This document shows positions 9,005 to 16,376 of a DNA stretch of 64,000 bases, piece by piece; positions within the stretch are counted from its first letter, which is position 1, and each line of letters starts with the position of its first letter. The notes below the pieces were generated by a model. It saw nothing but the letters and a program-made list of their open reading frames with translations. It made no database searches and was not told the origin of the DNA. A program made the translations under genes and the position numbers. This stretch comes from Gemmatimonadota bacterium (lineage in GTDB: Bacteria; JAAXHH01), in contig VXTP01000005.1 in assembly GCA_009837395.1 (NCBI GenBank), forward strand, positions 62,001 to 126,000. The letters run 5' to 3'.

Positions 9005-9508
9005 ATGCCGAAGGAAAAGAACTTACAACGAGGCTGCGAACCAGACTGGATGATCGATAATGCGAAAGCACTACGACGTGCCGCAAAGGAGTTAGAACAG
9101 CATAGGTCTAAAACCGATCAAACAGACAACTTACTCTTCCTGGGTGTGTTATTGGCTGTCCCAGATTTACTGTTGCTCGCGACAGAAATCGCACTGAAGG
9201 CATGGCATTGCAGGGAGCAAAATGTTGCTTCTAAACCCACTCATAATCTTTTAAAGTTGTTTGAATCATTGAATATCGAGACGCAAGAGCTAATGGAAGC
9301 CAAAATGCGGGAATTGAGTCACTACTCGAGATATTCTGAGGATCCACGTATGAAACACCAAAGTCTTGATGTACAAGAAATGTTCGGGGCAGTAATGAAT
9401 CCCTTGCGATACATCCTCACTTCACACGCTGACTTATACACGCGATGGAGGTATTTACACGAGGGCGTGTGTGCAATTTTGAATCTTCAGAGATCGATCA
9501 TGCACTGA
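9005..9508 (+). CDS. HEPN-like helical protein, 167 aa
   Basis: An almost entirely helical protein. It has a hydrophobic helix at 42-66 (LLFLGVLLAVPDLLLLATEIALK), then KPTHNLLKLFESLN, a pattern typical of HEPN-fold proteins. Near the C-terminus RWRYLH at 147-152 fits the R-x4-H motif of catalytic HEPN RNases. GAAGGA five bases before ATG 9005 supports the start. It follows the antitoxin-like remnant and the restriction system, and the DNA is AT-richer than the housekeeping genes. It could be a toxin or abortive-infection RNase, or a non-catalytic relative; the HEPN call rests on short motifs only. The hydrophobic helix is more likely part of the fold than a true membrane anchor. Confidence 0.55.
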   Translation: MPKEKNLQRGCEPDWMIDNAKALRRAAKELEQHRSKTDQTDNLLFLGVLLAVPDLLLLATEIALKAWHCREQNVASKPTHNLLKLFESLNIETQELMEAKMRELSHYSRYSEDPRMKHQSLDVQEMFGAVMNPLRYILTSHADLYTRWRYLHEGVCAILNLQRSIMH

Positions 9509-9665
9509 CCGTGTTGATTGATACATACGAGAAAAGGTGGCCTCCATATCGACTCGGTGTAATAAACCCTCTCAGTCGCTAGTAGTTGCTGCGGTTAGCG
9601 AAAGGGAACCTTGGATAGACGATTTACAGATTCCCCTCGCTGCTATAAACAATTCACTTAAAACC

Positions 9666-12296
9666 TCACTCCTTCACCACCCTCACCACCGGTACAACGC
9701 TCCGAGCCGACACCTCTCGCACCAGCGAAGCAAGGCCCGTCGGGGCGTCTTCATCGACGCCGAACTGGTTGACATCGTCATCGTCATTCCCGATTGTCGA
9801 TGCGACCCCGGTTTCCGCATCCAGGGTATACAGTTTGGCCGTCCAGCCGCCGGTCATGTACAAAACGCCTCTGTGTGAGGTCAGCCCGGTCGGCAGGTCT
9901 TCTCCTACACCGAAGTCAACCGCGTCGCCAACGGGTACCGCGATCCCGAAGTCAGGATTCAACACATAAAGTCGTGCCGTGCTGTAGCCGACCATGAACA
10001 GGCCGCCATCGTGGGACGCGAGGCCGTAAGGGTGGTCCTCGTCTACACCAAACTCCACGATATTACCGACCTGAGCGGCTTCTCCCGTCACGGCATTCAG
10101 CTCGTAAAGCCTGGCCTTCGTCCCGCCGGCCATATACAGGGTTCCATTGTGGGACGCCAGGCCCATGGGCTGGGACTCGCCGACCCCGAATTCCACGGCG
10201 TCGCCGATTCTTGTGGCCACACCCGTTTCCGGATCCAGCGTATACAGCGCCGCGTTCCATCCGCCCGTCATGTACAATTCGCCGTTATGCACGGTCAGTC
10301 CATAGGGCTGGTACTCGTCGACCCCGAACCGGACGGCTTCTCCCACGGGTTTGGCTTCCCCGGTATTAGGATTCAATCGATACAGTTGGTCGGCGCCTTC
10401 GCCAACCATGAACAGTCCTTCGGCGAAACCAGCTTCGTCGCACCGCGACCCCATCCATTGATCCAGGCCATCGACCCAGTTCAGCAAGGCCGGCGTACTG
10501 GGCAGACAAAGACCGTCGTTGTCGTGATGGAAAAACGTCATGACGTCCGAAAGACCCGAAAAAGTATCAGGAATCATGCCAATGAGCTCATTGTCATGAA
10601 GGTATAACACCTCAAGGTCGTCGAGTTGCCCCAGCTCGGATGGAACGGCTCCGGACAGTGCGTTGCCATGGAGATACAACACCTCGAGATCCTGAAGCCG
10701 TCCGAATTCGGATGGAATGGGACCGGACAGGTCGTTGTTATGAAGGTAGAGAAATTCGAGATTGGCGAGTTGGCTAAGTTCTAAGGGAATTGGTCCCGTA
10801 AGCTGGTTTCCATAGAGACTCAGCAGACGCAGCCTGGGTTGATCGCCTAAGACCGCCGGGATCTCACCGGAAAGATTGTTGGAGTTGAGGTACAGCACCT
10901 CGAGTTTGTGGAACTGACCCAGATCGGCGGGAATCGTTCCGGACAGTTTATTCTCATCGAGATCCAAGCGTTCCAGGTTTTGCAGTTGCGTCAATTCAAC
11001 CGGGATCTCTCCTGACAACTGGTTCCGCCAAAGGTTCAGAAACTCCAGGCTTTCCAAATCACCCAGTTCCGGAGGGATCGGACCGGTCAGTTTGTTCGTG
11101 TCCAGGTGTAGAATTTTCAACTGCGACAGCTGTCCTATTTCGGCTGGGATAGATCCGACAAGTTCATTGTTGTTCAGTTCCAGGTGCTCGATATTGGTGA
11201 GTTGACCCAGTTCCGGAGGGATCGGACCAGTCAGGTCATTGGCGCCAATATCCAACCGTGTCAGGCTGGTCATCTGCCCCAGTACTGCAGGGACCGATTC
11301 GGACAGTAGGTTGTTTCCGAGGTTCAGTATTTCCAGATGGTCAAGCAACGCGAGCGCAGCCGGAACGGATCCCGACATTTCATTTGCGCCCAGATCGATA
11401 ATCCTCAGTTCCTCGAGTCGAGAAAGTATGACCGGGATGGCGCCCGATATCTGGTTGCCCGCTAAATCCAGTTCCCGCAACAGCGACAGATTGACCAGGT
11501 GTTCAGGCAACGTGCCCGACAGGTTGTTCGAGCGCAGTTCCAGCCGGATCACACTACCGTTGGCGTCGGTCGTTATGCCGTGCCATTCGTTCAGGGGTTC
11601 CTCGCTCAGCCAGTTTTCAGCGTCCTCCCAATTCGGACCATCCAGGGCGTGGTAGAAATCGATCAGTGCGGTACGATCGCTGACATCGATGGATACCGTA
11701 ACCGTCACGCTGGCCGAAACCTCGCCGAAGGTAGCGGTCACGACCGCGCTGCCGCTTCTTATCGCCGTGACCAGGCCGTCGTCGCTTACCGTCGCCACGG
11801 ACTCGTCGCTGATCGACCATTTCACTACCGCGCCATCGACGGCCTGGCCGTTTTCGTCCAGCACCGATGCCTTCACCGTCGCGGTTTCGTCGGCCTTGGT
11901 CAGCATTACCGATGACGGCTCGATGGTAATCGTTCGCGCCGCCTGGGTTACGGTGATCGTGGACTTGCCCTGTTTCTGTCCCGCGGTGGCCGTGATATCC
12001 GCCGTGCCGTTGCTGAGCGCGGTGACGAGCCCTCCGCTGGTCACGGATGCCACGGACGGATTCCGGCTCGACCAGACCACCGAGTGATCCGACGTGGCAG
12101 CGCCGGCCTCGTACTGCACCTGCGCGTCGAGCTGCGCGGTCTGGCCGATCGCGGTCAGTGTAACCGCGTCCGGCGTCACGACTACGTTGGCCGGTCCGGT
12201 TGGCCCGGTGGGGCTGTCCTTGCCGCAGGAGACCGCCGCGAGAAACGCGAAAAGCGCGAGAAAACAGTAGAGATGGAAGACACGAGGGAGATTCAT
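9666..12296 (-). CDS. Secreted lipoprotein: two Ig-like (BIG2) domains, plant-type LRRs, C-terminal propeller-like repeats
   Basis: The start is taken at ATG 12296 because MNLPRVFHLYCFLALFAFLAAVSC is a lipoprotein signal with lipobox AAVSC; an 80-residue upstream extension is low-complexity and ignored. Two bacterial Ig-like domains follow, with repeated VxWSSxNPSVASV and GLVTA motifs. About 16 leucine-rich repeats of roughly 24 residues come next, in the plant form (LxxNxLSGxIPxELGxLxxL), headed by a cap containing DGPNWEDAENWL. The last 240 residues carry about five 50-residue repeats of the form GLxxHxGxLYMxGGxxAxLYxLxxxTGxAxxxGxAVxFGVxE, suggesting a beta-propeller. The protein is 876 residues and probably surface exposed. 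The role is likely adhesion or ligand recognition; no enzyme domain is seen. The upstream antiporter is 142 bases away. Confidence 0.85.
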   Translation of the reverse strand: MNLPRVFHLYCFLALFAFLAAVSCGKDSPTGPTGPANVVVTPDAVTLTAIGQTAQLDAQVQYEAGAATSDHSVVWSSRNPSVASVTSGGLVTALSNGTADITATAGQKQGKSTITVTQAARTITIEPSSVMLTKADETATVKASVLDENGQAVDGAVVKWSISDESVATVSDDGLVTAIRSGSAVVTATFGEVSASVTVTVSIDVSDRTALIDFYHALDGPNWEDAENWLSEEPLNEWHGITTDANGSVIRLELRSNNLSGTLPEHLVNLSLLRELDLAGNQISGAIPVILSRLEELRIIDLGANEMSGSVPAALALLDHLEILNLGNNLLSESVPAVLGQMTSLTRLDIGANDLTGPIPPELGQLTNIEHLELNNNELVGSIPAEIGQLSQLKILHLDTNKLTGPIPPELGDLESLEFLNLWRNQLSGEIPVELTQLQNLERLDLDENKLSGTIPADLGQFHKLEVLYLNSNNLSGEIPAVLGDQPRLRLLSLYGNQLTGPIPLELSQLANLEFLYLHNNDLSGPIPSEFGRLQDLEVLYLHGNALSGAVPSELGQLDDLEVLYLHDNELIGMIPDTFSGLSDVMTFFHHDNDGLCLPSTPALLNWVDGLDQWMGSRCDEAGFAEGLFMVGEGADQLYRLNPNTGEAKPVGEAVRFGVDEYQPYGLTVHNGELYMTGGWNAALYTLDPETGVATRIGDAVEFGVGESQPMGLASHNGTLYMAGGTKARLYELNAVTGEAAQVGNIVEFGVDEDHPYGLASHDGGLFMVGYSTARLYVLNPDFGIAVPVGDAVDFGVGEDLPTGLTSHRGVLYMTGGWTAKLYTLDAETGVASTIGNDDDDVNQFGVDEDAPTGLASLVREVSARSVVPVVRVVKE

Positions 12297-12438
12297 TCGA
12301 GCAGCCTTCTTTCTGGAATCCTTCGGTTTGCGGTTTTGCCTAAGTGAATCACAATACAGATCGACGCAAATTAGCGCATTAAATCGCAATTTCAAGTTGT
12401 TTTCAAACTGGAGTTTCAGGGCAGGATCCAGATCACTG

Positions 12439-14049
12439 CTACGTGCCCGACTTCGTCGGCGTCTGGGCCGCCACGTGCGCGGCGAATCCCGATCCGGCTT
12501 CCGCGTAGAGGTTGTATACGCTCGATGCGCCGGCATTTCTGAGCACCTCGACCTCGTCGGGGAACCTCGCCGTGGCGGCGACCTGGCAATAGGACGAGGA
12601 AGCCTTGAGCTGGTCGAGGACGGCGAGATTGGAGGCCAGATTCGGCAACGCCAGCAGTACCAGTTCGAGGTTATGACCAGCCTGAACGCGATCCCAGAAG
12701 TCCGCGTCGCTGGGATCGCCGAGTAGTACGTGGCGGCCGCTCGCTTGCTGCCTTTCCACCTTCACCGGGTCCAGGTCCACGCCGACGACGGTATCTCCGA
12801 ACCGTTGGCGCATATTGTCATAGGCCGCGGTGCCGACACGGCCCACGCCGATGATGGCGATCGTGGCTCCACCGGTATCGAGGGGCTGGTCATCGGGAAG
12901 ACGCTCGGTCTTCTGAAGCCGGTCCCACACCGACCGGTGCCGGGCGTAAATCTGGTGGGCGGCGACGTTGAGACCCGCCGAAATGGCACAGGACAGCGTC
13001 AGGGCCATCGCGATGACGATGAGCCAGAGGCCGTCGATCCATCCATTGGCCACGCCGATGACCGCTACGATGAGTCCGAACTCGCTGAAGTTGGTCAGGT
13101 TCAGCGTCGCGAGCAGGGCGGTGCGGGCACGCAGCTTGAACGCGGTCAACAGTCCGAAGAACAGCGCCGACTTCAGCAATACAAGCGGCGTAATGGCCGC
13201 GCCGATGAGCACCGCATCCAGCGTCAGTGGTCCGGAGAGCCCAATGGATAGAAAAAAGGCGACCAGGAACAGGTCCTTGAACCCGAGCATGGTCTTTGCC
13301 ATTTCGTTGGCTTTAGCGCTGTTGGCGATCAGTGCGCCCAGGGCCAGTGCACCCAGGTCGCCTTTCAGTCCGACCATCTCGAATACTTCCGCCCCACCCA
13401 GGGCGAGGAGCAGCCCGCTCAGCACCAGGAGTTCGCCGTGGCCGACTTTCTGCAGGACGAAAAGCAGCAGCGGACGCGCCGGTATGAGGAGCAGCACCAG
13501 CAACGCCCAGAGGGACGGCCACTTGCCCAGCGAGATCGCGATAAAGGCCACGGCGGCCAGGTCCTGCACGATGAGAATGCCGACCGCGATGCGGCCATGC
13601 AGTGCGGCCGTCTCCCCCTTGTCCTCGAGGACCTTCACGACGAAGACCGTGCTGGAAAAACTCAGCGCAAAGGCGATCAGCAATGACTGATAAAGTCCAA
13701 TTTCGGAAAAGGACGGGGCATTCAGCAGGGCGAGGATGAGCAGGACCGTTCCCAGGATCAGTACGACCAGCGCCATGTGCAGGCCGGTGACAGCCCAGAC
13801 CTGCGGGCGCGCGAAGGTCCGCAGGTTGAGCTTGAGGCCGACGACGAACAGCAACAGGGTAATCCCGAGGTCCGCCAGTTTCTGGAGCATTTCCCCGCTG
13901 GCGATACCGAACAGGTTGAGCACGAACCCGGCGGCGAGGAATCCGACCAGGGGAGGCAGTCCGATGGCCCTGGACAGCAGGCCCATCGCGAACGCCATGG
14001 CGATCCATGCGATGTCGCCCAGCGCAATGGCGATCCACACGAAATCCAT
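12439..14049 (-). CDS. Kef/CPA2-family cation:proton antiporter with TrkA-N domain
   Basis: This 536-residue membrane protein has about 12 hydrophobic segments in the N-terminal 390 residues, including the family-typical GLPPLVGFLAAGFVLN and FALSFSSTVFVVKVLED. A cytoplasmic Rossmann TrkA-N domain follows (IAIIGVGRVGTAAYDNM, GxGxxG). It resembles glutathione-gated KefB/KefC potassium efflux systems, in which nucleotide binding controls the channel. ATG 14049 (MDFVWIAIA) has AGGGG upstream and is preferred over 14070. It is a single gene on the minus strand. The KefF/KefG ancillary subunit is not seen nearby, so the exact substrate (K+ or Na+) is open. Confidence 0.9.
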   Translation of the reverse strand: MDFVWIAIALGDIAWIAMAFAMGLLSRAIGLPPLVGFLAAGFVLNLFGIASGEMLQKLADLGITLLLFVVGLKLNLRTFARPQVWAVTGLHMALVVLILGTVLLILALLNAPSFSEIGLYQSLLIAFALSFSSTVFVVKVLEDKGETAALHGRIAVGILIVQDLAAVAFIAISLGKWPSLWALLVLLLIPARPLLLFVLQKVGHGELLVLSGLLLALGGAEVFEMVGLKGDLGALALGALIANSAKANEMAKTMLGFKDLFLVAFFLSIGLSGPLTLDAVLIGAAITPLVLLKSALFFGLLTAFKLRARTALLATLNLTNFSEFGLIVAVIGVANGWIDGLWLIVIAMALTLSCAISAGLNVAAHQIYARHRSVWDRLQKTERLPDDQPLDTGGATIAIIGVGRVGTAAYDNMRQRFGDTVVGVDLDPVKVERQQASGRHVLLGDPSDADFWDRVQAGHNLELVLLALPNLASNLAVLDQLKASSSYCQVAATARFPDEVEVLRNAGASSVYNLYAEAGSGFAAHVAAQTPTKSGT

Positions 14050-14396
14050 CAGGCCACCCCTTCGTGTCAACAGTTCGTTGAGTTCGCAAATCGTACTGTT
14101 TGTCTACGTGCGCGTTCACTCGCGCACGGGCATTCACTCAATAACCAACCACGTTCTGCCGGTGTCAACGCAAAACCACGGTCGGCCGGTATCCAGTTCG
14201 GCTAGCGCTCACGTGACCATGCCGACTGCAGGTTTGGACGCACGGCCGGGAAGTCCGCTTGACGCCGCTTCCGTCTCCTGTTTCCTTGACGGTAAGTTGT
14301 CGGAAGTCAGCGCCAACTGGCGTCATCGCGGGGTAACCGCACTACGCGACGAGCGAATTATTCGAACAGCCCAAAGGCGCGGATTGGAGTGAACGA
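14050..14396. other. Intergenic region between divergent antiporter and DUF1801 genes
   Basis: About 350 bases separating divergently read genes, so promoters for both are expected here. Open frames crossing it have no coding character. I see no tRNA, riboswitch or terminator that I can defend. Confidence 0.4.
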
Positions 14397-14906
14397 ATGG
14401 CAGGCAAGACATCCAGGAAGTCTGCGAAGTCGGCATCAAAGTCGGCATCAAAGACCGGTGCAAGAGGTGACGCCGTGAAGGATCGCGCCAAAGGAAGTAA
14501 CCCGAAGCCGGTCCTCCTCTCGGGCGGGAACCCGCAGATCGCCAAGGCTGACGGCGACGCTCCGGTGCAGGCCTACATCGCGGCCATGCCGGGCTGGAAG
14601 AGCGATTTGGGACGCCGCCTCGACGAACTCATCGTCCGCACCGTGCCCGGCGTGCGCAAGGCCGTGCGGTGGAACTCGCCCTTCTACGGCATCGAGGGCC
14701 AGGGCTGGTTCCTGAGCTACCACGTATTCACGCGCTACGTGAAGGTGACGTTCTTGCAGGGCGCGGCACTGAGACCCGTTCCGCCCGGTTCGGGCAAGGA
14801 CAAGGACTCGCGTTGGATCGACATCTACGAGGGTGAACTCTATGTGGAGCAGATGGCGGTGTGGATAAGGCAGGCGGCCGCCATACCCGGCTGGCGCGGG
14901 TTCTGA
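14397..14906 (+). CDS. DUF1801 domain protein with basic N-terminal tail
   Basis: Residues about 55-169 match the DUF1801 (YdhG-like) fold: QAYIAAMPGWKSDLGRRLDELI, VRKAVRWNSPFYGI, and a C-terminal half ending RQAAAIPGWRGF. The biochemical role of the family is not established; relatives are small cytoplasmic proteins. The first 50 residues are a Lys/Ser/Ala-rich tail (KTSRKSAKSASKSASKTGAR) created partly by a 12-base tandem repeat. That tail could bind nucleic acid or be neutral expansion. Single gene, divergent from the antiporter. The start at 14397 is the only ATG that includes the tail; an internal start cannot be excluded. Confidence 0.75.
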   Translation: MAGKTSRKSAKSASKSASKTGARGDAVKDRAKGSNPKPVLLSGGNPQIAKADGDAPVQAYIAAMPGWKSDLGRRLDELIVRTVPGVRKAVRWNSPFYGIEGQGWFLSYHVFTRYVKVTFLQGAALRPVPPGSGKDKDSRWIDIYEGELYVEQMAVWIRQAAAIPGWRGF

Positions 14907-14978
14907 CGGCCGGTGAAGTTCTATGTTTGATTGGTGGCTCGATTCAGCAGGTTGAGAAACAGTCGGTAACTCGTCAAG

Positions 14979-15287
14979 TCAGCCCAGGGGCTTGTACCGC
15001 TGGACGTCAATCTCCCCTTCACGAGCGCGAATACGAGCGGCGTCGTACCATGCCTGCATTTTCAACAGCATGTCCATGTTTACGCCGAAGGCCTTTTCGA
15101 TACGCAAAGCCATCTCCGGCGAAAGCGAGGTGTTGCCTTTCAGCTGCGCATTAAGCGTTGCCGGGTGGACGCCGAGAATCTCGGACGCCTTCGTGACGCT
15201 GAGATCCAATTCCTCGAGAATCTCTTTGCGTATAAAGTCTCCCGGATGAGTGGGAGTCATTTTCACGTTGATCTCATTTGTGGCCAT
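14979..15287 (-). CDS. HigA-family antitoxin/transcription regulator (XRE-type HTH)
   Basis: This 102-residue protein has the HigA signature: MTPTHPGDFIRKEILEELDLS, a helix-turn-helix (VTKASEILGVHPATLNAQLKG) and ALRIEKAFGVNMDMLLKMQAWYDA. HigA proteins bind their own promoter and neutralise the HigB RNase. No HigB is present. The gene upstream in the same transcript is a DNA glycosylase whose TGA overlaps this ATG by one base (TGATG), implying translational coupling. It may therefore act as an autoregulator of the glycosylase or be left over from a TA pair. Confidence 0.85.
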   Translation of the reverse strand: MATNEINVKMTPTHPGDFIRKEILEELDLSVTKASEILGVHPATLNAQLKGNTSLSPEMALRIEKAFGVNMDMLLKMQAWYDAARIRAREGEIDVQRYKPLG

Positions 15288-15691
15288 CAGTGAAACTCCT
15301 CCAGGTTCAACTTGGCACCCTGGTGCACGGTTCTCCTACGATCCTTCGTATTATGCTCCGGGGTCAGTGGACAACCGCAGGGCTTCTCACACAACAGCTT
15401 GTACTGCTCGTCCAGTGAGTCGACAAGCGACTCCTGTACCTGGCTTCCGGTTGCTAGTCGTACGTCGAGCGGCGTCTTGTGCTGGTAACCACGCCGATGC
15501 ATCTCCACAACTAAAGCCTCGTGCCGGCTGTACAACGCCGCCAGTCGGCCGACCCACCGCTTCGTTTCCGGATGATTCCGGTAACCGGTTTTGCCCAGTG
15601 TGAGAACGTTCCAGAGCCCGTGCACCTCCCGGTGTTCACCCAGGAGGTGCTGTCGACAGAGAATCCTCGGAGGAAGGTCCCAGATTCGCAT
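15287..15691 (-). CDS. Pyrimidine-dimer DNA glycosylase (Pyr_excise family, T4 endonuclease V-like)
   Basis: The 134-residue sequence begins MRIWDLPPRILCRQHLLGEHREVHGLW and continues with HPETKRW and LYSRHEALVVEMHRRGYQH, matching the Pyr_excise family. Glu19 in LLGEHRE aligns with catalytic Glu23 of T4 DenV. The enzyme would cut the glycosidic bond at UV-induced cyclobutane dimers and nick the abasic site. T4 uses the alpha-amino group of Thr2; this protein has Arg2, as I recall for many bacterial relatives. Its stop overlaps the HigA-like start, an unusual partnership. The start ATG 15691 gives the expected N-terminus. Confidence 0.85.
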   Translation of the reverse strand: MRIWDLPPRILCRQHLLGEHREVHGLWNVLTLGKTGYRNHPETKRWVGRLAALYSRHEALVVEMHRRGYQHKTPLDVRLATGSQVQESLVDSLDEQYKLLCEKPCGCPLTPEHNTKDRRRTVHQGAKLNLEEFH

Positions 15692-15780
15692 TGTGTCAGG
15701 CTCCGAATTCGACGGGTCGACTTCCTACTTATACCATCGTCAAATTCGATTCCCAATGCAAGCATTCCGGCTTCATACCA

Positions 15781-15785
15781 GGAGG
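15781..15785 (+). promoter_or_regulatory. Ribosome binding site deciding the start of the 75-aa RHH gene
   Basis: GGAGG lies eight bases before ATG 15794. It shows that the protein starts at MKSKNTITLDEE and not at the far upstream ATG of the same frame. Confidence 0.8.
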
Positions 15786-15793
15786 ATGGAGTT

Positions 15794-16021
15794 ATGAAAT
15801 CCAAAAATACGATTACACTGGACGAGGAAATCGTCAAGCAACTCGATTATCTAATCATGCAACAGGCATACAAGAACAGAAGCCAGACTATTGAGGAAGC
15901 CGTGTCGGAGAAGCTGGATCGTCTCAAGCGGGGACGACTGGCGAGGGAATGTGCGAAACTGGATCCGGTAGAGGAACGGGAACTGGCTGAAGAAGGGCTT
16001 TGGGAGGTTTCTGGTCTGTAA
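15794..16021 (+). CDS. Ribbon-helix-helix (CopG/MetJ-like) antitoxin-type protein, 75 aa
   Basis: The N-terminal strand-helix-helix pattern (MKSKNTITLDEEIVKQLDYLI ... NRSQTIEEAVSEKLDRL) is a ribbon-helix-helix DNA-binding domain. The acidic C-terminus (CAKLDPVEERELAEEGLWEV) is the kind of segment that wraps a PIN or MazF toxin, and its ECAKLDPVEERELAEEG pattern is common in such antitoxins. No toxin follows: the next gene is convergent. The gene appears to be an orphan antitoxin or a free-standing repressor. The start is fixed by a strong Shine-Dalgarno sequence. Confidence 0.8.
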   Translation: MKSKNTITLDEEIVKQLDYLIMQQAYKNRSQTIEEAVSEKLDRLKRGRLARECAKLDPVEERELAEEGLWEVSGL

Positions 16022-16122
16022 CTACCGAATGGGGAACTGCCGGCCCCCTGGGTATCAGGCTTACGGCCACTGGTTTATTCGTTCACATTTACAGTATTGA
16101 GTAAAATCACTCAATAGCGTAA

Positions 16123-16347
16123 TCACCGCTCATTCATCTCTTCTCTTGTGAATCTCCTTCCGCCTGTCCGAATACTACGCTGTGCCTCTCGAATGGTTGT
16201 CATTGCTGCGGTAATTCGCTGTTCCCGTTGAACATAACTCTCCAGCCATAACCGGAACTGCTCGTTCAACGTCGTGTTTTCCGATGACGCCCTCCGCCGC
16301 GCAGCTTTAATCAGTTGCTCATCCGCGCTGAATGTGATGTTCTTCAT
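16123..16347 (-). CDS. Small antitoxin-like protein, 74 aa
   Basis: The N-terminus MKNITFSADEQLIKAARRRASSENTTLNEQFRLWLESY fits the short ribbon-helix-helix antitoxins paired with VapC/PIN toxins. The C-terminal tail (RTGGRRFTREEMNER) is also typical. No toxin gene lies downstream; the next minus-strand sequence is the convergent RHH gene region. It sits 29 bases downstream of nothing recognisable and 30 bases from the TPR gene end. Probably an orphan antitoxin or a self-regulator. Confidence 0.7.
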   Translation of the reverse strand: MKNITFSADEQLIKAARRRASSENTTLNEQFRLWLESYVQREQRITAAMTTIREAQRSIRTGGRRFTREEMNER

Positions 16348-16376
16348 GGTCGCCTCCCTCTCATCCTTGCTTCCAC

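Noticed and set aside
8838-9053. 71-residue plus-strand ORF before the HEPN-like gene
   Set aside because: It overlaps the well-supported start region of the HEPN-like gene in another frame and has no recognisable pattern.
1-9508. Prophage or transposon origin for the left-hand island
   Set aside because: No integrase, transposase, att-like repeats or phage structural genes were seen within the window; the left boundary is not visible.
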